A stretch of DNA of 64,000 nt from Halisarca cf. caerulea (GCA_963170055.1 CAUJGJ010000444.1:8082618-8146617), one strand, 5' to 3'; positions 41,201 to 44,323 are shown, numbered from the stretch's first letter. A program made the numbers and translations. Notes: a model not told the origin generated them from the letters alone.

Positions 41201-41883
41201 CATTCATCAATAAGTTCTAGCAATTTTTTCCACATGATCTAATCAAGACTAGAAAGTATTCCAGTAGAATTTCACTGAGTGTGATATTGATGGCTTACCC
41301 AGCTGGACAGCCTTCCTTTTTGTATCGTGAAATTGAATAATAATAGAGGAATATGTGAGCATTTTAAGTGAATTATTGTAGTGATAACACACTGCTGATG
41401 GACTTTGAGAATGATGGGTTAAGTAGCAGGAACCTAAATCAACTGACTATATTATTCGCTATCACTTATGCACACAAAGGATCTTTGCTTGAAATAGCTT
41501 TGTAAGCTGTGTCTGGGCATATCCAGGATGTTAGAAAAGTGGGGGGAAGAAATGAATAAACTTGTGGTCATGCTCACTGTAAGTTGCAGGTTTCTAACTC
41601 ATGAATAGACTGCCACACATACACTGGTAGTGAGACATAAAATGACTCACAAGTGTAGTGTGGATATTTCCAAATCTCTCTCTTTCTGAGGAGAAAAGTC
41701 GATTCATTACATGCCCACCATAACCATTTAGGCTTGTGTGTATATCTACAAACAATTGATGTCTATATATTGCTATGACAGATGGGTGGATGTCAGCAAA
41801 TAAAATGTACAGGAAGTGTTGTTTGTACTCACCATCTGGGTTTATGTCTGGATCAACACCAGAGCCAGATCCATCAGCTGTAA
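2160..41883 (-). CDS. Large modular cadherin/HRM-like ectodomain gene, 27 exons traced (partial)
   Basis: This entry is the gene as a whole; its exons are listed separately. The joined exons give 4616 bases in one open frame (about 1538 residues) with matching phase at each of 26 introns. Module order from the N-terminal side is: linker, EC1-EC2-HRM-X-Cys-linker (unit 1), EC1-EC2-HRM-X-Cys-linker (unit 2), HRM-X-Cys-linker (unit 3), EC1-EC2-HRM-X-Cys (unit 4), then an FN3-like start. Cadherin repeats with an HRM domain are known in large adhesion proteins and adhesion GPCRs, so an extracellular adhesion or receptor role is inferred. No signal peptide, membrane segment, GPS site or 7TM region is visible, so the receptor class stays open. 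Almost all domain borders carry phase-1 introns, the pattern typical of exon shuffling. The introns are packed with small transposons. The first and last exons lie outside what I could trace. Confidence 0.8.
2537..3222. mobile_element. GCATGTGGGACATGTCC-family element
   Basis: Left end GCATGTGGGTCATGTCC, right end GGACATGTCCCAACATGC. One of five near-complete copies of about 0.7 kb. It lies in the intron between the FN3 exon and the unit 4 Cys exon. Confidence 0.7.
3301..3468 (-). CDS. Unit 4 Cys exon, extended
   Basis: The exon encodes SCPEHSAETDSGYKYVCSGD, then LDCKCKK and a second cysteine cluster (SKCC, KACNIP). The first part matches the other Cys exons (C...C...D-C-x-C); the last 25 or so residues with three more Cys are unique to this unit and replace the separate linker exon. 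Acceptor CCAATAACAG, donor TCCCA|GTGAGT, 168 bases, phase 1 in and out. Confidence 0.7.
3667..3686. repeat. CA microsatellite
   Basis: A short run of about ten CA units. Confidence 0.85.
3722..4398. mobile_element. CGCAGGT-family element
   Basis: Left end GCAGGTGAGTTATGTCCGA, right end TCGGACATAACACACCTGTG, a clear inverted repeat. It carries the family's internal motif CATGGCTGTTATGTCCAGG. It lies in the intron between the unit 4 X and Cys exons. No coding frame. Confidence 0.7.
4515..4553. repeat. Hairpin in a GGGGCTGC repeat
   Basis: GAGGCTACCACTTACA pairs with TGTAAGTGGCAGCCTC around a 7-base loop, with one mismatch. The neighbouring CTTGTAGGGGCTGC also occurs near 21410 and 44210. Confidence 0.7.
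4654..4891 (-). CDS. Unit 4 domain X, with a GC splice donor
   Basis: The exon encodes IQHIYLHGRPVMSVEVNSAD, a DLTITFTVKFKV strand pair and a closing LTVLGIRPKG. Acceptor TTTCCCTTAG. The matching donor position reads AAAG|GCTAGT, a GC instead of GT donor; phase 1 at this point is what the next exon needs. If the site is not used, an in-frame TAG two codons later would end the protein here. Confidence 0.65.
4956..5098 (-). CDS. Unit 4 HRM-like domain, second part
   Basis: The exon encodes FWEKTDFSGCRLKKKEEPGD, supplying the Trp and the DFS-x-C end of the HRM-like domain, then a LLSFNFAYF strand and a helix into domain X. Acceptor TTCTCATAG, donor GTATGAT|GTGAGT, 143 bases, phase 1 in and phase 0 out. 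The preceding intron contains a nested pair of transposons (5180-6728). Confidence 0.75.
5180..6728. mobile_element. CGCAGGT-family element split by a TTAA element
   Basis: Left end GCAGGTATATTATGG, right end CATACCC...GGATAACTTACCGGTG. It aligns with the unbroken copy at 43107-43843 on both sides of the insertion at 5822-6607. The internal CCATGGCTGTTATGTCCAAG motif is at about 5510. Confidence 0.75.
5822..6607. mobile_element. piggyBac-like MITE inserted in a CGCAGGT element
   Basis: The left end is TTTA|CCCTTTATCGTGG and the right end CCACAATAATAGG|TTAA. It is homologous along most of its length to the element at 50132-52671 (once that copy's insert is removed). The subterminal palindrome is GCCACTATAGTGACTC. 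It interrupts the element at 5180-6728 exactly where the related copy at 43107-43843 has an intact TTAA. Confidence 0.8.
7441..7575 (-). CDS. Unit 4 HRM-like domain, first part
   Basis: The exon encodes CNPATDNFVTWPRTETCGIA, a NNCSLYG stretch and GTVKRQCNISG. It matches the HRM-like exons of the other units up to the R-x-C motif. Acceptor TTATTCTGCAG, donor ATCAGTG|GTAAGC, 135 bases, phase 1 in and out. Only unit 4 splits this domain. Confidence 0.75.
7633..7800. mobile_element. Degenerate TACAG MITE
   Basis: TACAGCAAACCCTTTATAAT start and TTTTACTGTA end, about 170 bases, directly abutting the TTAA element at 7815. Arms match poorly. Confidence 0.4.
7815..8585. mobile_element. piggyBac-like MITE (TTAA family)
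   Basis: TTAA flanks at 7811-7814 and 8586-8589. Terminal repeats are CCTTTTAACGACC and the reverse complement ending AGTTAAAAGG. The GCCACTAAAGTGGC palindrome is present near both ends. Same family as 19675-20440, in the opposite orientation. The right end is about 20 bases from the splice donor of the exon at 8608-8913. Confidence 0.8.
8608..8913 (-). CDS. Unit 4 EC2: cadherin-like repeat in a single exon
   Basis: The exon encodes GVSYKGRSQYSVGPDLRKGA, then an IGITEDGKIYVRN core, FRFTVQVRG and a closing YSVRLNIH strand. In units 1 and 2 the same repeat is split by a phase-2 intron; here it is not. An internal GTAAGG after VQ is ignored because reading on completes the last strand and gives a good donor (ACACA|GTGAGT) in the right phase. 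A piggyBac-like element ends about 20 bases past this donor. Confidence 0.8.
9061..9396 (-). CDS. Unit 4 EC1: cadherin-like repeat in a single exon
   Basis: The exon encodes 111 complete codons starting TLAPYIGLSQSTYTIFVHLS, with a central TQFSVNSKKGVIRML core (cadherin F-S-I-x-x-x-x-G-x-I pattern) and a closing SVQVSII strand. No cadherin calcium motif is evident. Acceptor TTTGACCGCAG, donor ATCATAC|GTGAGT, 336 bases, phase 1 in and out. Confidence 0.8.
10670..10724 (-). CDS. Unit 3 to unit 4 linker exon
   Basis: The exon encodes ELADSKCTRELSYLPSSR with the single linker Cys. Phase 0 in, phase 1 out, 55 bases. Acceptor GATTTCCACAG, donor CAAGAA|GTTAGT. The next exon (9396) completes a Thr codon. 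Confidence 0.6.
10907..11010 (-). CDS. Unit 3 Cys exon
   Basis: The exon encodes DDCQHFTKSYPKNVVNICQK followed by a DCSCLVDKENV end. It matches unit 1 (DECQNFT...ICQQ...DCQC) closely. Acceptor CATATGTAG, donor AATGTG|GTGAGT, 104 bases, phase 1 in and phase 0 out. A perfect 15-base-pair hairpin (11072-11103) lies in the intron about 60 bases upstream. Confidence 0.7.
11072..11103. repeat. Perfect 15-base-pair hairpin
   Basis: GAGTATTTATTGGCT is followed by AA and then its exact complement AGCCAATAAATACTC. Intronic, between the unit 3 X and Cys exons. Confidence 0.85.
11388..11613 (-). CDS. Unit 3 domain X
   Basis: The exon encodes VRSMFPEDTSAQTVEITSAH, a FRVVVALQF strand, a helix with VISKVMNDYF, and the closing YRGIRIFKPKG. 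Phase 0 in, phase 1 out, 226 bases. Acceptor ATCATACAG, donor CCTAAAG|GTGACT. Confidence 0.75.
12656..12921 (-). CDS. Unit 3 HRM-like cysteine domain
   Basis: The exon encodes GCQALYEANVQWPAMPQC, then KSCSEYHP, GNVVQRHCHSDG, IDFSRCY and FGLLWFGL. It is the copy closest to unit 1 (32214-32476), sharing QWP-MP-C, CSEYHP-L-G and R-H-C. Acceptor CACTTGGAAG, donor AAGAAG|GTATAA, phase 1 in and phase 0 out, 266 bases. A glycosylation-type NVT site is present. Confidence 0.8.
12990..13050 (-). CDS. Unit 2 to unit 3 linker exon
   Basis: The exon encodes YEFQNEDKCDHILKLPVAAS, with the single Cys seen in the other linkers. Phase 0 in, phase 1 out, 61 bases. Acceptor TCCACTTGCAG, donor CATCAG|GTACTG. 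It joins directly to an HRM-like exon, so unit 3 skips the two cadherin-like repeats. Confidence 0.65.
13228..13450. mobile_element. Degenerate GTCGGATTA-type MITE
   Basis: TACAGTGGAATCTGTAGAAT followed by TATGTCAGATT and GATTAGAGAGAATATTGG parallels 1647-1827 with many changes. No clean right end. Confidence 0.4.
13859..13880. repeat. GTAACC short tandem repeat
   Basis: Four copies of a six-base CGTAAC unit. Confidence 0.75.
14730..15460. mobile_element. GCATGTGGGACATGTCC-family element
   Basis: Left end CGCATGTGGGACATGTCC, right end GGACATGTCTCACATGCG, flanked by TA. A second, internal inverted pair (AACTTTTCCATGCAGAGGCA at 15017-15036 and its near-complement at 15132-15151) gives a nested hairpin. 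Confidence 0.75.
15908..15990 (-). CDS. Unit 2 Cys exon
   Basis: The exon encodes SCVWLTNVTRSTYLSTVCLK followed by EECDCPA. It has the same C...C...C-x-C plan as the other Cys exons. Acceptor GTCTCCTACAG, donor CAGCA|GTAAGT, 83 bases, phase 1 in and phase 0 out. One NVT glycosylation-type site. Confidence 0.7.
17964..18141 (-). CDS. Unit 2 domain X
   Basis: The exon encodes IRRTFGYRGVYTDRKLKDSY, a Thr-rich segment (TEITTTTAP) and a closing NFVIFQQM strand. Phase 0 in, phase 1 out, 178 bases, the shortest of the four X exons. Acceptor TGCTGTAG, donor AAATGA|GTGAGT. The open frame runs on past the donor, but the donor is strong and its phase fits the next exon. Confidence 0.65.
18322..18548 (-). 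CDS. Unit 2 HRM-like cysteine domain
   Basis: The exon encodes GCQPSLHLEAQPRCSSLVKD, a Cys, G-T-L-V-S-Y-C-D-S-D, and VDFSQCYL, ending in a FF-A-K segment. The Trp-Pro pair of the other copies is missing (replaced around LEAQP), so this is the most divergent of the four. Acceptor TGTCTTCACAG, donor TTCACAT|GTGAGT, phase 1 in and phase 0 out, 227 bases. Confidence 0.75.
18961..19103 (-). CDS. Unit 2 EC2, second half
   Basis: The exon encodes SLKGSLRLASFPNVKSPVNF followed by strands ending VSVNLTG. It is 143 bases, identical in length and phase to the unit 1 counterpart. Acceptor ATCCCTTTAG, donor ACAG|GTATTG. It joins the HRM-like exon at 18548. Confidence 0.75.
19485..19670. mobile_element. 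Truncated GCATGTGGGACATG copy
   Basis: It starts CATGTGGGACATGCCCACAC and follows the family for about 180 bases, then stops at the TTAA element at 19675. No right half was seen beyond that element. Confidence 0.5.
19675..20440. mobile_element. piggyBac-like MITE (TTAA family), opposite orientation
   Basis: TTAA flanks at 19671-19674 and 20441-20444. Ends are CCTTTTAACGACCG and CGTAAAAAGG. GCCACTGTAGTGGC palindromes lie near both ends. Its reverse complement matches the element at 7815-8585, including the CGTGTTTCTGTCATT arm. It is inserted in or beside a truncated GCATGTGGGACATG element that begins near 19485. Confidence 0.8.
20941..20999. mobile_element. Fragment of a TTAA-family element
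   Basis: A family-like palindrome (GCCAATAAAGTGGC) and an AAGGGGTTAA end are present, but no matching left end was found. Probably a truncated right terminus. Confidence 0.4.
21491..21612. repeat. Hairpin-forming inverted repeat
   Basis: ACTAGTTACTACACGTCCAC pairs with GGGCGTGTAGTAACTAG across about 70 bases, an imperfect stem of about 26 base pairs. It may be a small MITE. Confidence 0.6.
22940..23105 (-). CDS. Unit 2 EC2, first half
   Basis: The exon encodes RLYFNQTRLNLTIPYDYPLN and then an acidic and Ser-rich stretch ending STEFSI. It is the counterpart of 35852-36026 with the same phases (1 in, 2 out). Acceptor CCTACGATAG, donor ATAAG|GTAAAG. One N-glycosylation-type site (NQT) is visible. 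Confidence 0.75.
23455..23558 (-). CDS. Unit 2 EC1, last part
   Basis: The exon encodes SSGSQVFYVYVEGISTDGED and a closing GRIEYRGVG strand, completing the cadherin-like repeat begun at 27798. I chose the acceptor TTGTACAG at 23559 because it keeps phase with the upstream exon; a nearby TATATATAG would shift the frame. Donor GGAGTAG|GTAAGA. 104 bases, phase 2 in and phase 1 out. Confidence 0.65.
24120..25300. other. Intronic stretch without a recognised gene
   Basis: Apart from the unassigned frame at 24150-24412 and a CAGTTCAGTTCAG simple repeat near 24700, nothing is recognised here. The 24708-24900 part has no matching inverted ends. Confidence 0.4.
24150..24412 (-). other. Unassigned open reading frame
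   Basis: The frame reads CKSRKESGREIDTEPLQENK, LALYVWGVEAILEACYQQFP and QIRKAMDEIYRKVRS. Composition is protein-like (amphipathic helix, few rare residues), but there is no family signature and no convincing splice partner. It lies in the long intron between unit 1 EC1 halves and may be part of an old insertion. Confidence 0.2.
25303..26045 (-). pseudogene. Unassigned intronless pseudogene
   Basis: The start reads MSSSGKLQVEWLDEGRSQGK, then VVGVIWGKSKKLYNCK. After a frameshift near 25900 it continues ITADSEQLPEIPAQVASLTT to an in-frame TGA at 25699-25701. Beyond that, the same frame goes on with GLTIDEIAEMLRQSGLSDVK, a coiled-coil-like heptad stretch and a Pro/Glu-rich end. One frameshift and one stop in about 740 bases point to a dead retrocopy or a gene carried by a transposon. 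The V-x-W-x-D-E-G / V-x-x-I-W-x-x-K-x-Y-x-C pattern resembles the small beta-barrel at the N-terminus of some BEN-domain proteins, but I cannot assign it. Confidence 0.55.
26150..27096 (+). pseudogene. Tc1/mariner-type transposase, broken
   Basis: Reading starts with ALWKISGKSATYTSIQRSLA and TVQSTISRWETTGSV, the paired helix-turn-helix start of Tc1-like transposases. It continues through KRTVAQARQDLGW to VIFTDDVALEIHRR with the first catalytic Asp. A stop after KHKHPL (26692) is followed in another frame by HVWAGISKRGATGIVI, HRLF, then NWWKSPAESPDLNPI. The segment with the second catalytic Asp (the D-N-x-x-x-H region) is deleted. A last frame change gives the C-terminal helices to a TAA at 27096. 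The element is inactive and no clear terminal repeats were located. Confidence 0.8.
27594..27798 (-). CDS. Unit 2 EC1, first part
   Basis: The exon encodes DGVFTLETTEFNFLIFRETD followed by a GD(R)LGEV stretch, N-TTSIRY, and SGVLSVYIAS. It aligns with unit 1 EC1 (DGIFQFSNLTYN, GDVLFEV, NITSIKY). Unlike unit 1, this repeat is interrupted by a phase-2 intron. Acceptor TGTTACTAAG, donor TCAAG|GTTAGT, 205 bases. Confidence 0.75.
28132..28195 (-). CDS. Unit 1 to unit 2 linker exon
   Basis: The exon encodes TEPDGKCSVETALVPEDVKR with one Cys. Phase 0 in, phase 1 out, 64 bases. It corresponds to the exons at 12990-13050 and 10670-10724, which share the single Cys and phases. Acceptor TGCATATAG, donor TCTG|GTAGGT. 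Confidence 0.6.
28441..28589. mobile_element. 150-base palindromic MITE
   Basis: Starts TACAGTGGAGCCTGTATAAT and ends GGCAGGTTCCACTGTA. It contains GCTGGAT(T)A repeats and belongs to the TACAGTG group. Located in the intron after the unit 1 linker-side Cys region. Confidence 0.7.
28707..28804 (-). CDS. Unit 1 Cys exon (C-x-C ending)
   Basis: The exon encodes DECQNFTDDSPHRFIPICQQ followed by a FDCQCEEETA end. The C-x-N/H-F-T start, central Cys and terminal D-C-x-C motif recur in units 2, 3 and 4. Acceptor CGGAATAG, donor ACTGCA|GTGAGT, 98 bases, phase 1 in and phase 0 out. The four cysteines suggest a small disulfide-bonded cap after domain X. Confidence 0.7.
29496..29997 (+). pseudogene. P2X7 C-terminal-like domain, broken
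   Basis: The first piece (from ATG 29496) reads YLLEPLMTSEELEGVRERFG and HIELFG. A frameshift near 29640 leads into WCSCGNCPAMTTEMESVCCK, the Cys-rich zinc-binding core found in the cytoplasmic ballast domain of P2X7 receptors. An in-frame TAG at 29722 is followed by GCITDN, VVCLDPEVLQTA, RLVAYRQFTWWI and RRVIPACAASQIR, the rest of the same domain, to TAG at 29997. No P2X channel part is present. Stand-alone proteins with this domain are known in invertebrates, often in many copies. Two breaks make this copy a pseudogene unless the stop is read through. Confidence 0.75.
30250..30652 (+). other. Open reading frame of unknown origin next to the P2X7-like pseudogene
   Basis: A 110-codon frame from 30320 encodes MEAALAVLVVVLAAKGHAAR, then LEDRRQLLEQLQRRFHGE and a basic C-terminal part. 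The hydrophobic start plus a charged helix is vaguely like the beginning of some transposon proteins, but there is no signature. It could be non-coding. It ends 30 bases before a piggyBac-like element. Confidence 0.2.
30680..31432. mobile_element. piggyBac-like MITE (TTAA family), left target copy unclear
   Basis: The right end is ATAGGG|TTAA; the left end begins CCCTTTATCC without a clean TTAA before it. Palindromes GCCACTTTAGTGGC (left) and GGCACTAAAGTGGC (right) are in the family positions. It sits in the intron just downstream of the unit 1 X exon (donor at 31441). Confidence 0.6.
31442..31661 (-). CDS. Unit 1 domain X (SEA-like at best)
   Basis: The exon encodes IKQLFPRGVVTDVGLL, two hydrophobic segments and a closing YKGVRIFTPIG motif. 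All four units have an equivalent exon, phase 0 in and phase 1 out, ending in a similar Y-(K/R)-G-(V/I)-(R)-I-F strand. Position after a cysteine domain and the mix of helix and strands are compatible with a SEA-like fold, but no cleavage motif is visible. Acceptor TTATTCACAG, donor CCTATAG|GTGAGT. Confidence 0.75.
32214..32476 (-). CDS. Unit 1 HRM-like cysteine domain plus start of domain X
   Basis: The exon encodes about 87 residues: CPLYNDGNVQWPQMPPC, then a Cys, then a G-x-V-x-R-H-C-D-S stretch and DFSKCY. The spacing (WP, Gly-Val-x-Arg-x-Cys, Phe-Ser-x-Cys) recalls the hormone-receptor motif (HRM) domain found N-terminal in class B and adhesion GPCRs. A FGMLWFQF strand and a basic helix follow and lead into domain X. 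Acceptor TTTTGTAG, donor GAGGAT|GTAAGT, phase 1 in and phase 0 out. HRM is my best label; a family-specific cysteine domain is the alternative. Confidence 0.75.
32654..32814. repeat. Foldback inverted repeat
   Basis: TGTAGGGATAAAATTGTCAA at the left pairs with TTGACAATTTTTATCCCTAC at the right; the match continues inward through AACATTGGAACA. Looser pairing extends outward to about 32612 and 32853. It lies about 180 bases upstream of the unit 1 HRM-like exon. The 61.9-62.05 kb stretch contains a similar Gly-tract-rich core. Confidence 0.6.
33755..33897 (-). CDS. Unit 1 EC2, second half
   Basis: The exon encodes YSDGVLALKELPNPRTEF followed by two beta strands ending IRVSIQG, the C-terminal half of a cadherin-like repeat. 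It is 143 bases, exactly the length of its unit 2 counterpart (18961-19103). Acceptor CATTCATCAG, donor TTCAAG|GTAAGT, phase 2 in and phase 1 out. It joins directly to the HRM-like exon at 32476. Confidence 0.8.
34018..34735. mobile_element. GCATGTGGGACATGTCC-family element
   Basis: Left end CGCATGTGGGACATGTCC, right end GGACATGTCCCACATGC. Orientation is opposite to 14730-15460 (the GCTAATTCGG-like arm is on the right). It sits in the intron between the two EC2 exons of unit 1. Confidence 0.75.
35045..35809. mobile_element. CGCAGGTGTGACATG element, copy 1
   Basis: Left end GCAGGTGTGACATGTGCACA, right end TGCACATTTTATACCTGCG. Shares left and right termini and interior with 54479-55345. It ends about 40 bases from the donor of the exon at 35852. 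Confidence 0.7.
35852..36026 (-). CDS. Unit 1 EC2, first half
   Basis: The exon encodes the N-terminal half of a second cadherin-like repeat, starting PVYFSKTSVHVNVPYGYPLG. It aligns with the unit 2 exon at 22940-23105 (LYFNQTRLNLTIPYDYPL). The acceptor is TCTATTATAG and the donor CTTGTA|GTAAGT. It is 175 bases, phase 1 in and phase 2 out, and is completed by the exon ending at 33755. A transposon of the CGCAGGT family ends at 35809, only about 40 bases beyond the donor. Confidence 0.75.
36390..36829. mobile_element. TACAGTAGAGG palindromic MITE
   Basis: Starts TACAGTAGAGGCTTGGTTAT and ends ATAACCAAGGCTCTATACTG-TA. Repeated GGATAATCGAGGATT units lie near the right end. Confidence 0.7.
37161..37500. 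mobile_element. GTGGAACATGTCC-related fragment with hairpin
   Basis: CGCATGTGGAACATGTCC opens a stretch related to 48852. At 37456-37490 there is an 11-base-pair hairpin, CTCAACGGGTT paired with AACCCGTTGAG. Confidence 0.45.
37885..38360. mobile_element. Inverted-repeat element containing a TA microsatellite
   Basis: Left end CTTTCCATGTGGGGGATTTT and right end AATCCCCCACATGGAAGTTT form an inverted repeat. The TA tract at 38215-38261 and GGGCCGCCC-type palindromes lie inside. Confidence 0.6.
38215..38261. repeat. TA microsatellite
   Basis: An uninterrupted TA tract of more than 40 bases inside the inverted-repeat element 37885-38360. Confidence 0.9.
38817..39544. mobile_element. GCATGTGGGACATGTCC-family element
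   Basis: Left end CACATGTGAGACATGTCC, right end GGACTTGTCCCACATGTG. Interior matches 34018-34735 in the same orientation, including the CCATGCAGAGGCA / TGCCTCCGCATGG pair. Confidence 0.75.
39867..40187 (-). CDS. Unit 1 EC1: cadherin-like repeat in a single exon
   Basis: The exon encodes 107 residues with the cadherin-repeat layout: an N-terminal beta strand after the linker, a central SIDSETGIVTL stretch matching the common cadherin core, then a VFSVFVIAT strand and a closing ATIHIRTV strand. The canonical calcium motifs (LDRE, DxNDN) are absent or strongly changed, so calcium binding is doubtful. The acceptor is TTTTGTGCAG and the donor GTAG|GTGAGT, both phase 1. The acceptor and first bases of this exon are tandemly duplicated just upstream (about 40205-40265). 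Confidence 0.8.
40140..40265. repeat. Tandem duplication across a splice acceptor
   Basis: ACTAAATTGAAAAATTCCTG-CACAAAAAGG (at the EC1 acceptor) is repeated as GCTAAATTGAAAAACTCCTG-TACAAAAAGG about 65 bases upstream, together with CATAATAGCATTGTA. See the finding on the duplicated acceptor. Confidence 0.7.
40880..41110. repeat. AACAGGAAGTAGGCAAAT repeat, copy 1
   Basis: A short TA/TG tract is followed by AACAGGAAGTAGGCAAAT and AAATGGCTGCTGGAAGAAA. The same order occurs at 44277-44420. An unnamed interspersed repeat attached to a microsatellite. Confidence 0.55.
41833..41883 (-). CDS. Unit 1 leading linker exon (Gly/Ser/Asp-rich)
   Basis: The exon encodes about 16 residues rich in Gly, Ser and Asp (TADGSGSGVDPDINPD). 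The acceptor is AATGCAG and the donor is GATG|GTGAGT. It enters in phase 2 position and leaves after one base of a Gly codon, completed by the next exon at 40187 (reading ...PDG-IFQF). It holds the same place before a cadherin-like repeat as the linker exons of later units. It is the most upstream exon I can place with confidence. Confidence 0.6.
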
Positions 41884-42312
41884 CTGCATTGCAAGGATGT
41901 ATAATACAGGTGAGATATTAAATACAAACAGGCTAAAATGCGTACAGGAAATGAAAAATCAGGGAAATAGATGTCAGTATGAGTAATAAATATTTATGGT
42001 TCCTCCATCAAAATTGTCATTGTAAACATTTCCAACCAAACATTGCTTGAACCAATTTTGTCTATCATTACATGTTTTGACTGTGATTGCATACCCCACA
42101 TACCTTCCAAAAGAAGCAATCCAGAGAGAAGGAAGATTATAATACTGGCACAGTGGTATGGCTGCCACTTCATATTCGACTTTCAGACAACTATTGACTT
42201 GGGAGAGAGGATATGGTAGCATAATAACCCAATGACCAGAAATGCCTTAGTGCCCTTCAATCTGTTTCCCAACAGAAGCACACATAGGCTTGTTCATGCT
42301 ATGATCACTTAC

Positions 42313-42324
42313 CTGTAGCGGCTA
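42313..42324 (-). CDS. Possible 12-base microexon upstream of the linker exon
   Basis: A strong donor (CAG|GTAAGTGATC) follows a short stretch with a pyrimidine-containing acceptor (ACTTCCACAG). The piece is phase 1 in and phase 1 out, which fits the next exon at 41883 and would add Ala-Ala-Thr. A longer version of the exon is blocked by an in-frame TGA about 30 bases upstream. It may instead be the end of a differently framed exon or a chance site. Confidence 0.3.
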
Positions 42325-42770
42325 CTGTGGAAGTTACAAGTGTTAGCCAATTAAGTAGTCAACAGTCAGACCATATCAAAGGACACATGCTGTGCATGCA
42401 ATACCGATGGAGAAGCCTGCATGCTAGATGAAGCCACGCGAGTTGTAGTTGATTGACAGAGATTAACCTTCTAACCCAGCCCTTAACGAGGACGAAAACA
42501 CGAAGCCACTTGAGGTGCAATTGATTCCCAGAAATTGACCTTCTATCCCTTAATCTGACACAAACACTGTACTGTACCGGACAATGTATAGCTGTTGTGT
42601 CCCTCATGTAGCAGCTAAAAATGAATACTTAATAATGCCCAGAGAACATGCACTACATAGATAATGAACATAATGGAAATGTTTCCTATTTTTAGGGGTT
42701 CCCGCTAACAACCCCTATATTGTTTTCTGTTTGAAGTTTCAGTGTATACTGCTCAGCTAATAATATGCAT

Positions 42771-42771
<1 letters not shown>

Positions 42772-42831
<60 letters not shown>

Positions 42832-42832
42832 C
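42772..42832. repeat. CA/TA compound microsatellite
   Basis: About 20 CA units are followed directly by TATATA units. Confidence 0.9.
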
Positions 42833-43106
42833 ATACATAATAGGAAAAAACTGTACAAGCAAGGGTGTATAAAACCTGCTTCAGTTCTTCAGTTGAGCTA
42901 TGCAGACTAGTTTTGACATGCTAGCAGTAAAGCCATGCAGCCCTGCAAAATAACTGACTTTCTCTGAAAGAATCAGTTAAGGCGTACTTTATGTAGGTTT
43001 GTGCTTGTTGTTTGATTCTTTCTCTAATCTTATTTTCGCTTCTTTTGGTCATTAGCTATAGTTGGTAGCTACATACAAGTAACACAAGTTTAGCTACACT
43101 GCTGTG

Positions 43107-43843
43107 CGCAGGTATGTTATGGTACTTTTCGCCAAAAACAAAATGGCTGCAGCTTTTAAATGACTAGTATAAAATGCCTTGTTTTCTCTTCCTGAAGGTG
43201 AAAAGACTCAAAAAGCATCTAGATAGTATTTCGAACATTCCTATTTTGTGAATATGTAATTTAAAGAGATAAACATATTGTACGTGTTGCACATGGTCTA
43301 TTTTTAACCATCCTAAGATAAACAAAAACTGCAAAAGGCGCGGGTCAAGACGTCTGAATTTAGACGCACAATGAATTCAGACATGTCCAAATCTTACTTC
43401 TCTGATTTGGGTAAAACGCCTCTCCATGTCCACGGATTTCTGATCATGAAGAACAACTATGGTAACAAATGGCTGCGCATAAACTGAATGGATGGACCGA
43501 CAATCTTCCCTAAATCAGAATTTTAAGTTCAGTCCTCCAGCGATAATCTGACAAAGTTTTAAGTATCTACGTAGAGATCTAGACCCGTGCCTTTTCGCCA
43601 TAAAATCCTTGTGAACTGGAGTGCTTCTTAGGCCTTTGTCACATGATATCAGATGTCCACGAAGACAAACTCTTCAAATACTCGTGCGTTTTAGCCTATA
43701 ATGACGTATAATAGTCGTGCTTAAGCTGTGGTCACATGGCCAGACCGTGATAAACTGTCTGAGGTGTAATAATCTAATCGCATACCTTGTCAAACCACAA
43801 AACACCCCTTTGTAGCCTCAATTCTGCTATAACATACCTGTGT
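43107..43843. mobile_element. CGCAGGT-family element, uninterrupted copy
   Basis: Left end CGCAGGTATGTTATGG, right end CTATAACATACCTGTG. About 0.74 kb, closely similar to 5180-6728 without its insertion. At about 43729 it keeps GTGCTTAAGCTG, the empty target site. Confidence 0.75.
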
Positions 43844-43887
43844 GGTAACTTAGATCACTGGTTTAGCCAACAGTTATATCATAGCCT

Positions 43888-44004
43888 TAGTACACTGGTA
43901 TATGACTGCTATGATTGTGCAGTTTGGCACTAGTATGACATCTCATAGTGAACTGGTATACTACTGCCACGATTGTGCAGTTGGGCACTAATATGACATC
44001 ATAT
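43888..44004. repeat. Two-copy tandem repeat, about 58 bases
   Basis: ACTGGTATATGACTGCTATG and ACTGGTATACTACTGCCACG begin two neighbouring copies; both continue GATTGTGCAGTTTGGCACTA-like and TATGACATC. Confidence 0.7.
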
Positions 44005-44273
44005 TGCTAATAACATGGTAAATTCAGAGAAACAAGTAGTAAATCTATACCTGAAGGCTAGATTTAGCTTGAAAAAATAACTTTATGACTGTTTTTCGTA
44101 CCAATGGTGATTGAATTGAATTTTACTCACATTTACATAGCTTGAACCCAAGAAAGAGTGATTCTTAACATATTATGTTTCAATAATAAATTTATTTAAT
44201 TAGCATTTTTAGGGGCTGCTGCAGGCAACCCCTATACTATTATCATTACGAATTCCGGAAGTGTAACGCTCTA

Positions 44274-44276
<3 letters not shown>

Positions 44277-44323
<47 letters not shown>

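Noticed and set aside
41974..42222. HRM-like cysteine pattern upstream of unit 1
   Set aside because: Spacing is suggestive, but none of the donors in it gives the phase needed by the exon at 41883. Mentioned only as a possibility.
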